11,117 bases of DNA from Acidobacteriota bacterium. GTDB lineage: Bacteria > Acidobacteriota > Terriglobia > Terriglobales > Acidobacteriaceae. Under the pieces are notes generated by a model. It did no database searches and was not told the origin of the DNA. It saw only the letters and a list, made by a program, of their open reading frames with translations. The number at the start of each line of letters is the position of its first letter. Position 1 is the first letter of the stretch. This document shows positions 6,582 through 11,117 of the stretch, in pieces. Both the position numbers and the translations under genes were made by a program. The DNA is taken from the NCBI GenBank assembly GCA_021819255.1, contig JAKART010000036.1, positions 1 to 11,117 on the forward strand, in the 5' to 3' direction.

Positions 6582-7310
6582 ATGGCACGCAAAACGACAA
6601 AGTTATCTTCCCTTCCGCGCCCGTCCGCAGCCTCTCGCCGCAAAGCCGCATCTCTTTCGCCCGAGAAAAGCAATCCATCCGCGTCCTCAAAGACACGCAA
6701 GCTCACCGGCCAGGGACGGACCCTCACCTCCAGGACCGTCTTCAACGGCAGAACCTTCTGGGTCACCAAAGATGAGGCGATCGAGCCGGGTGGGGTCCAA
6801 GCTACCCGTGAGGTCATTCGTCATAACGGCTCTGTGGTTGTGTTGGCCGTGGACCGACAGACCAATCCCAAAGATCCCGGCATCCTGCTGATCCGGCAGT
6901 ATCGGCATGCGGCCGGCAAGTTCCTTCTTGAGCTGCCCGCCGGACGCATCGAACCAGGCGAAAAGCTGATCCCGGCCGGGAAACGCGAGCTCATCGAGGA
7001 GACCGGCTATCGCGCCCGGCGCTGGTCCCGTCACGCCAATTACTATGCCAGCCCGGGCTTTCTTACCGAGACCATGACCATACTGCTCGCTGAAGGCCTG
7101 ACGCCTGGAAAGGCCGAACCCGAAGAGGATGAAAAGATCGAGGTCAGAATGACGCCTCTCTCCAAGGTGATTCGAATGATCCACGCGGGCAAGATTGAGG
7201 ACGGAAAGACCTTGATCGGCGTCCTGCTCTTCCTTTCTCTGCACGGTTCCCTGCACAGCGCAAAATTCCCGGCCAGAGGCAAAGCATCCGGCTCTTCCGC
7301 CAGCCGCTGA
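6582..7310 (+). CDS. Nudix hydrolase, ADP-ribose pyrophosphatase type
   Basis: Hydrolyses a nucleoside diphosphate linked to another moiety, most likely ADP-ribose to AMP and ribose 5-phosphate, with Mg2+ in the cytosol. The complete Nudix box G-x5-E-x7-REL-x-EETGY is at residues 121-143. A proline at P158 in SPGFLTE, about 15 residues beyond the box, is the classical indicator of ADP-ribose specificity. The protein is 242 residues from the ATG at 6582. Its first 50 residues are Lys/Arg/Ser-rich and precede the normal core start (about SRTVFNGRTFWV), so this extension is unusual. A TTG at 6531 could extend it by 17 residues; neither start has an ideal ribosome site, so the N-terminus is uncertain. 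The C-terminal tail is also Ser/Arg-rich. Substrate class is a motif-based inference. Confidence 0.89.
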   Translation: MARKTTKLSSLPRPSAASRRKAASLSPEKSNPSASSKTRKLTGQGRTLTSRTVFNGRTFWVTKDEAIEPGGVQATREVIRHNGSVVVLAVDRQTNPKDPGILLIRQYRHAAGKFLLELPAGRIEPGEKLIPAGKRELIEETGYRARRWSRHANYYASPGFLTETMTILLAEGLTPGKAEPEEDEKIEVRMTPLSKVIRMIHAGKIEDGKTLIGVLLFLSLHGSLHSAKFPARGKASGSSASR

Positions 7311-7319
7311 CCGGCTTTG
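7302..7319 (+). terminator. Weak hairpin at the Nudix gene stop codon
   Basis: AGCCG (7302-7306) and CGGCT (7312-7316) form a 5-bp stem with a 5-nt loop overlapping the TGA stop, followed by only TT. Too short for confident termination, but placed at the gene end and just before the csp promoter candidate. Confidence 0.25.
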
Positions 7320-7325
7320 AGCGAG

Positions 7326-7354
7326 TTGCGGTAAAGATTTCTTTTCAAGATACT
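7326..7354 (+). promoter_or_regulatory. Candidate sigma70 promoter for the cold-shock gene
   Basis: TTGCGG at 7326-7331 and GATACT at 7349-7354 are separated by exactly 17 nt, in a locally AT-rich stretch. They match TTGACA and TATAAT at 3 and 4 of 6 positions. Initiation near 7361 would give a leader of about 165 nt before the csp start, the long-leader arrangement known for cspA-type genes. Predicted from sequence only. Confidence 0.45.
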
Positions 7355-7388
7355 TACCTGCCTTTGCGTGGTTTCCTCTTGGTCTCCT

Positions 7389-7437
7389 CTCGATTTCCGC
7401 GATGCGCTCGCTGCGCAGAAATTCTCGATTCCTGCGG
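7389..7437 (+). promoter_or_regulatory. Structured part of the csp leader
   Basis: ATTTC (7393-7397) plus GCG (7399-7401) can pair with CGC (7414-7416) plus GAAAT (7418-7422), with one C-A mismatch. In addition, CTCGATTTCCGCG (from about 7390) recurs imperfectly as CTCGATTCCTGCGG (from about 7424). These could form alternative foldings in the leader RNA. No cold-box consensus was identified. Confidence 0.3.
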
Positions 7438-7527
7438 AACTCAGACCGCCTAATGGCCCTCAGATGCGTCTTAGTAGATAACTTCCGCCCGAGCGGTAAG
7501 GATATTTCGAGCATGGTAAGGGAACCC

Positions 7528-7743
7528 ATGGCACAGTACAAAGGCACGGTTAAGTGGTTCAATAACGCAAAGGGCTACGGATTTCTGGGGCGCGAGGATG
7601 GCCCCGATGTCTTCGTACACTACAGTTCCATCAAGTTGGAGGGGTATAAAACACTGAAAGAAGGCGATGAAGTGGAGTTCGATGTGATTCAGGGAACCAA
7701 GGGACCGCAGGCTGACCAGGTCGTTCGCACCAAGGCGGGTTGA
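7528..7743 (+). CDS. Cold-shock-domain protein (CspA family)
   Basis: A 71-residue single cold-shock domain, an OB-fold RNA/ssDNA chaperone that melts RNA structure in the cytosol. RNP1 is KGYGFL (15-20) and RNP2 is VFVHY (28-32), with the usual GTVKWFN start strand (6-12) and a C-terminal GPQADQVV strand (59-66). Length is typical. The ATG at 7528 is preceded by AAGGGA with a short 4-5 nt spacing. An in-frame ATG at 7513 (five residues longer), preceded by AAGGA at 7498-7502 with 10 nt spacing, is a real alternative. The gene stands alone between the Nudix gene and polX, with its own promoter candidate and long leader. Whether it is cold-induced or constitutive cannot be told. Confidence 0.95.
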   Translation: MAQYKGTVKWFNNAKGYGFLGREDGPDVFVHYSSIKLEGYKTLKEGDEVEFDVIQGTKGPQADQVVRTKAG

Positions 7744-7779
7744 CCCATCAATGGCTTCCACGGAAGCAGATCAAGAGGA

Positions 7780-7818
7780 TAAAAACGAATCGTCTCTTCA
7801 AAGAAGCCGTGACGATTC
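7780..7818 (-). terminator. Terminator-like hairpin in the csp-polX gap, oriented to the minus strand
   Basis: A perfect 8-bp stem, GAATCGTC (7787-7794) with GACGATTC (7811-7818), encloses an inner 4-bp stem CTTC/GAAG with loop AAA. On the + strand an A-run (7781-7785) precedes it and no T-run follows. Read on the minus strand, the hairpin is followed by GTTTTTATCC, the intrinsic-terminator arrangement. It could stop antisense transcription before it enters csp, or act as a 3'-end structure for csp on the + strand. Confidence 0.45.
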
Positions 7819-7860
7819 TGCGCTCTTGCCCTCATCCTAGCTGGATACGCTCCTCGGATC

Positions 7861-7943
7861 ATGGGTTCGCGCCTCGGGAAAAGCTCCTCCTTCTCAAGGC
7901 CACGAGCCCAGGCCGCAGAAGGATGTTTCCGGCGAGAACCCAT
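7861..7943. repeat. 83-bp imperfect palindrome upstream of polX
   Basis: The ends pair over 12 of 13 positions: ATGGGTTCGCGCC (7861-7873) against GGCGAGAACCCAT (7931-7943). Inside, GGAAA (7877-7881) pairs with TTTCC (7926-7930), CCTTCT (7889-7894) with AGAAGG (7917-7922), and GGCC (7897-7900 region) with GGCC near 7911-7914. The unit folds as one long interrupted hairpin ending just before a -10-like TACAAT. No recognisable coding sequence or U-tract is seen. It may be a REP-like repeat or a regulatory structure. Confidence 0.55.
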
Positions 7944-7945
7944 CT

Positions 7946-7951
7946 TACAAT
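7946..7951 (+). promoter_or_regulatory. Candidate -10 element for polX
   Basis: TACAAT matches the sigma70 -10 consensus at 5 of 6 positions and lies about 60 nt before the polX ATG. No good -35 hexamer is found 16-18 nt upstream, where the palindrome arm lies, so the call is tentative. Confidence 0.3.
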
Positions 7952-8011
7952 CGAAGACAGCTCTCGATCCCGGCTCTGCTTCAGGGCCAAGCTCGGGATC
8001 TTCGGTTCACG

Positions 8012-9904
8012 ATGGACAATCCGACCATTGCCCGGCTGCTCGACGAGACAGCGGCGCTGCTTGAAATTGACGCCGGAGACCCCTTTCGGATCCGGTCCTA
8101 CAGGCGCGCTGCTGAGGCCGTTATGCAGCAGACCATCCAACTGGGGACGCTCGCAGCCAAGGATGATGATTCCAAGGCTCTTCTCTCCATCCCGGGCATC
8201 GGCAAAGGGATGGCTGCCAACATACGCGATCTCGTAGCCACCGGCTCCTTCCCGTTGCGCGAAGAGTTGCTTCGGCGCTACCCACCGACGATCCTCGAAC
8301 TGCTTCGGCTCCCCGGGATGGGTCCAAAGACCGTTGCCCTGGTTCACGCTGCGCTTGGCATAACCGAGATCGATGCTTTAGAAAAAGCGGCCCGGCAAGG
8401 CGACCTGCTTTCCTTGCCCCGCATGGGTCACAAGTTTACCGATAAGCTTCTGAAGGGTATTGAGGATTACCGCAAGAACTCCGCGCGGTTCCGCATCGAC
8501 GTGGCGCGTGGCTACGCCGAACACATCTGTGATTTCATAGCTACGTTTCCCGGCGTTGAGACGATCACCCCGGCCGGCTCCCTGCGCCGTGGCCGGGAGA
8601 CGGTCGGCGATCTCGATCTTTTGGTCACGGGCCCGGCCTGCGAACCGGATGTCGTGGCCGCCACGTCTGATCACGTCGCCTCCCTGCCTCTGATCGCAAA
8701 GCTGCTGGCCAAAGGCCCAAATAAGGTAAGCTTCAACCTGCGCAACAATCTTCAGGTGGATGTGCGGCTGCTTCCCCCCGCCAGTTACGGAGCCGCGCTA
8801 CAGTACTTTACCGGATCCAAAATGCACAACGTCGCGCTCCGCCAGCGCGCGATGAAGCGTGGCCTTACTCTTAATGAGTACGCCCTCCTGCGGCTCGAAG
8901 ATAATCTCGTGCTCGGCTCCCGGACCGAAGCGGAGATCTATCACGCTCTGGGCCTTGAATTCATTCCTCCCGAGCTACGCGAGAACAGCGGCGAGATTGA
9001 GGCGGCAGAAGCCCATACCCTACCCAAGCTCATCGAGCGCTCGGAGGTGCGTGGCGACCTCCATATGCACACCACCGAGTCCGATGGCCACAACTCCATC
9101 CGCGAAATGGCGGAGGCCGCCATCGAGCGTGGCCTGGAGTACATCGCCATCACCGATCACTCCAAAAATCTGGCGATGACCAACGGCATGGATGATGTTC
9201 GCACCCTGGCTCATGCGGACCGCATCCGCGCCGTCTCCGCCGAACTGGCTGAAGAGTTCGCCGCAGGCCGAGGGCCGCAGTGGGCACGTTATGAGCGGCT
9301 GCTGCACGGCCATCCATCCGGCCGCCCGCTCTCCCGTCACCCGCATGAAGCGCAGCCTCAAGAGCCCACCACTCCCTTCCGCATCCTCGCCGGCGTGGAG
9401 GTGGACATCCTCCTGGATGGAACGCTCGATCTCTCCGACCAGACGCTCTCCAGTCTGGATATCGTCGTCGCCAGCGTACACACAGGATTTAACCAACCCG
9501 CGGAGGAGATTACGGAACGAATGTTGCGGGCGGTGCAGAATCCGCATGTGCATATCCTCGGTCATCCCACCGGAAGAAAGTTGCTGGAACGCGAGCCTTA
9601 CAAGGTCCGACTTCCGCAAGTTTTGGAGGCATGCGCGCGAGCCGGAGTGGCCGTTGAACATAACGCGCAGCCGGAGAGGGCGGATTTGAACGACCTCCAT
9701 CTGCGTCTCGCCCTGCAACTCGGCTGCAAAATTGCAGTCAACACCGACGCCCACTCCACAGGTCAACTTGACCATATCGCTGGTGGTATCGTGCAGCTTC
9801 GGCGCGCCTGGCTCAAAGCTTCGGATGTCCTCAATACGCTACCCGTCGAACGGCTGCTGTCCTCCCTAAGCAGAACCGCCGCTGCCGCAGCTACCTCCAA
9901 GTGA
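8012..9904 (+). CDS. polX: DNA polymerase/3'-5' exonuclease PolX
   Basis: Bacterial family X polymerase fused to a PHP phosphoesterase; fills short gaps and trims 3' ends in base-excision and related repair. Helix-hairpin-helix loops lie at 58-71 ([10 protein letters not shown]) and 98-111 ([10 protein letters not shown]), with a further [10 protein letters not shown] at 132-141. The nucleotidyltransferase site has [16 protein letters not shown], with S190, R192/R193, D200, D202, and the third aspartate D250. PHP metal ligands are all visible: H351, H353, D358/H360, H383, E463, H490, H518, D579 and H581, so exonuclease activity should be intact. The N-terminus [10 protein letters not shown] fits the family start although the ribosome site is weak (GGGA, 13 nt away). 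At 630 residues it is longer than the usual about 570, mostly because of an insertion at about 416-455 within the PHP domain. It stands alone, downstream of csp. Confidence 0.96.
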   Translation: MDNPTIARLLDETAALLEIDAGDPFRIRSYRRAAEAVMQQTIQLGTLAAKDDDSKALLSIPGIGKGMAANIRDLVATGSFPLREELLRRYPPTILELLRLPGMGPKTVALVHAALGITEIDALEKAARQGDLLSLPRMGHKFTDKLLKGIEDYRKNSARFRIDVARGYAEHICDFIATFPGVETITPAGSLRRGRETVGDLDLLVTGPACEPDVVAATSDHVASLPLIAKLLAKGPNKVSFNLRNNLQVDVRLLPPASYGAALQYFTGSKMHNVALRQRAMKRGLTLNEYALLRLEDNLVLGSRTEAEIYHALGLEFIPPELRENSGEIEAAEAHTLPKLIERSEVRGDLHMHTTESDGHNSIREMAEAAIERGLEYIAITDHSKNLAMTNGMDDVRTLAHADRIRAVSAELAEEFAAGRGPQWARYERLLHGHPSGRPLSRHPHEAQPQEPTTPFRILAGVEVDILLDGTLDLSDQTLSSLDIVVASVHTGFNQPAEEITERMLRAVQNPHVHILGHPTGRKLLEREPYKVRLPQVLEACARAGVAVEHNAQPERADLNDLHLRLALQLGCKIAVNTDAHSTGQLDHIAGGIVQLRRAWLKASDVLNTLPVERLLSSLSRTAAAAATSK

Positions 9905-10075
9905 GACCAGCACCCCCATCAAAATGCTCGTGAAGAGTCTTCGCCATCTCTCCGCGATCAGCGTCCAAGGCAAGCCCCTACCAGGCTCACGCAGCCGCGC
10001 CTCTCCTGCCGCAGACCGGCTCCGTTCTCCGGCGCCCCATCCCGACGCATGAAAATTCTTTTATTCTTAGGGAGC

Positions 10076-10669
10076 ATGCCTTCGCCCGAACTCCATCTTC
10101 ACCCGATCGAGGACAGCGATCGGCTTCTTCCCAAACTCCTGATTGCCGCAACCCTTGTGATCACAGTGGGCGCAATCGTCTATCGCCTTCATCCAGGAAG
10201 GGTCCCGAAGCTCAACGTCCAAAAGGTGCAGATTTTCGCTCCGCACACCGTCATGAACCCGCCCCGCAGAGCAATTCACATCCTGGGCGCTGCTCCGGAG
10301 TCCGAAGATGATGTTTATGCCCTTGCCACTTTCACCATCACCAACACCCTGTCTCATCGCGTCTTCGTGGACAGCATCTCCTCAACCATGACCGCCGGCG
10401 ATGGAACCACCCGACAGGCAACCATCATCGCGCCAGCGGATCTGCCTCGCCTCGAGGTTATCTTTCCGCAGATTCTTACCCTCATGAGGCCGCCGCAGCC
10501 TCCTTCGCTAGGCTTCCAGGAGGCCATCGATCCTGGCTACACACGCGTAGCGGAAGTCATGCTCCTTTTCCCGCAAACATCCCTCCAGGCTTGGCAGGCA
10601 AAAAGATCCGCCACGCTCAGCGTCTGGTTCCTTCACCAGACCGCTCCCATCTCCACGAACTTCCGCTGA
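10076..10669 (+). CDS. Single-pass membrane protein of unknown function
   Basis: From the ATG at 10076 it is 197 residues, with one hydrophobic segment near the N-terminus (LLPKLLIAATLVITVGAIVY, residues 17-36) and a long C-terminal domain. That domain has alternating hydrophobic strands (VYALATFTITNTL, ATLSVWFLHQ), suggesting an extracytoplasmic beta-sandwich tethered to the membrane. The Pro-rich patch RPPQPPS lies in the second half. I do not recognise a named family. The start is a choice: an upstream in-frame ATG at 10049 adds nine residues, but that stretch (AAAATTCTTTTATTCTTAGGGAG) is AT-rich and ends in a Shine-Dalgarno-like AGGGAG at 10069-10074, so it looks like leader rather than code, even though the spacing to 10076 is short. 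The 171-nt gap after polX shows no other gene. The gene runs toward the minus-strand gene at the right edge. Confidence 0.72.
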   Translation: MPSPELHLHPIEDSDRLLPKLLIAATLVITVGAIVYRLHPGRVPKLNVQKVQIFAPHTVMNPPRRAIHILGAAPESEDDVYALATFTITNTLSHRVFVDSISSTMTAGDGTTRQATIIAPADLPRLEVIFPQILTLMRPPQPPSLGFQEAIDPGYTRVAEVMLLFPQTSLQAWQAKRSATLSVWFLHQTAPISTNFR

Positions 10670-10687
10670 CCAGAACTTCCTTTTTCC

Positions 10688-10728
10688 AAAAGCCGGAAGG
10701 CTGCACAGAACGACTGTGCAGCCCCGGC
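10688..10728 (-). terminator. Intrinsic terminator between convergent genes
   Basis: A perfect 10-bp stem, GGCTGCACAG (10699-10708) with CTGTGCAGCC (10714-10723), closes the 5-nt loop AACGA. It is extended by GCCGG (10692-10696) with CCGGC (10724-10728) across a 2-nt bulge. On the minus strand the stem runs straight into TTTT, 20 nt past the stop of the right-edge gene, making a strong intrinsic terminator for it. The + strand side lacks a U-tract, though the hairpin may still block read-through from the left gene. Confidence 0.82.
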
Positions 10729-10747
10729 GTCGCACGGATGTTGCTCT

Positions 10748-11117
10748 TCAGGGAACCGAGATGGGTTGCGGAGCACTCTTCGGCGTGCTCAGATAGCCCG
10801 TAACCGTCTTCTTGGTCATCTGATTGACGACGATCTCAAAGAGCTGCGGTGTCTTGCCAGAGTAAAACTGGATAGGTTCGTCGATGTTACGGTCTCTCTT
10901 CTCAATGTTCCGGTCGTCGGAACTGACGATCAGGGTGAACTTGGAGCGCTTCGAGTCCACCTTCCTCAACCGGATCTTGATCGTGCCGACATTCTTCGCC
11001 GGCGCTCCTTTGGTCAGCGTGAACTCGTAGTAGTTGCGGTCGCCCTGATGCTCCAACTCGAGCAGTTCCGAGTGGTTTTTCGCAATCAGACCGCTCATCA
11101 CACCCGCATCGAACAAC
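10748..11117 (-). CDS. Conserved-looking hypothetical protein, C-terminal part only
   Basis: The frame is open from the right edge to the TGA at 10748, giving the last 122 or so residues; the real start lies outside the window. The visible part begins FDAGVMSGLIAKNHSELLELEH and continues with strand-like segments (NYYEFTLTK, GTIKIRLRKVD, SKFTLIVSSDD, ELFEIVVNQM by pattern), many charged residues, and an Ala/Pro-rich end. No cysteines or membrane segment appear in this portion. It looks like a beta-rich domain similar to secreted hypothetical proteins I associate with Acidobacteriota, but I cannot name a family or function. It is convergent with the membrane protein to its left and has a strong terminator 20 nt after its stop. 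Confidence 0.78.
   Translation of the reverse strand, partial: LFDAGVMSGLIAKNHSELLELEHQGDRNYYEFTLTKGAPAKNVGTIKIRLRKVDSKRSKFTLIVSSDDRNIEKRDRNIDEPIQFYSGKTPQLFEIVVNQMTKKTVTGYLSTPKSAPQPISVP

Noticed and set aside
6687..7562. 291-codon open frame on the minus strand opposite the Nudix gene and csp leader
   Set aside because: Long but antisense to a perfect Nudix box, with low-complexity Arg/Gly-rich translation and no start context.
9020..9775. 251-codon minus-strand open frame inside polX
   Set aside because: Fully antisense to the PHP domain of PolX, where all metal ligands are conserved on the + strand.
9924..10052. Possible 42-codon ORF in the gap after polX, overlapping ATGA at 10049
   Set aside because: Arg/Pro-rich translation without a ribosome site; more likely chance, and the downstream gene probably starts at 10076 instead.
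1..11117. CRISPR array, tRNA, rRNA, prophage or defence island
   Set aside because: No spaced direct-repeat array, no tRNA-like cloverleaf ends or rRNA stretches noticed by eye, and no integrase, nuclease-helicase or toxin-antitoxin genes; the only Imm-like gene sits among housekeeping genes.

Overview
The window is a stretch of moderately GC-rich bacterial chromosome with eight complete protein genes recognised by family, two genes of unknown family (one cut by the right edge), and several structured gaps. The gene set suggests an Acidobacteriota (Terriglobia-type) soil bacterium. The evidence is a bacillithiol-type BshC in a GC-rich genome, a FabI enoyl-ACP reductase followed by a DinB-family enzyme, a PHP-domain PolX, and two conserved-looking hypothetical proteins of a style I associate with that group. 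The taxonomic call is inference; no rRNA or tRNA gene is present to test it.

Layout. On the + strand, 20-796 is fabI and 855-1370 is a DinB/YfiT-like metal-dependent protein, with a strong hairpin at the fabI stop codon between them. A 667-bp gene-free gap follows (1371-2037). It carries a 116-bp palindromic element with perfect 17-bp terminal inverted repeats (1714-1829) that looks like a REP/MITE-type repeat. A minus-strand block then reads, in transcription order, bshC (6367-4706), a two-helix Imm_superinfect-family membrane protein (4663-4445), a small CxxC protein (4405-4097) and a Uup-like ABC-F ATPase (3906-2038). The first three are spaced by about 40 nt and are probably one operon. 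uup is 190 nt further on and may have its own promoter or be read through. A three-copy 17-bp tandem repeat overlaps the stop codon of the CxxC gene.

Divergent from bshC is a Nudix hydrolase of the ADP-ribose pyrophosphatase type (6582-7310). It is followed by a cold-shock-domain protein (7528-7743) with a plausible sigma70 promoter and a leader of about 165 nt. The csp-polX gap holds two hairpins: a terminator-like one oriented toward the minus strand and an 83-bp imperfect palindrome. PolX (8012-9904) has all polymerase and PHP metal ligands plus a lineage-specific-looking insertion of about 40 residues. The window ends with a single-pass membrane protein of unknown function (10076-10669) convergent with a partial conserved hypothetical (10748-edge), separated by a strong intrinsic terminator.

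Most genes are housekeeping: fatty-acid synthesis, low-molecular-weight thiol synthesis, nucleotide sanitation, DNA repair, ribosome/ATPase maintenance and cold-shock RNA chaperoning. I see no defence island, prophage, CRISPR array or intact transposase. The least explained material is the palindromic elements, the Imm-like and CxxC genes beside bshC, and the PolX insertion.
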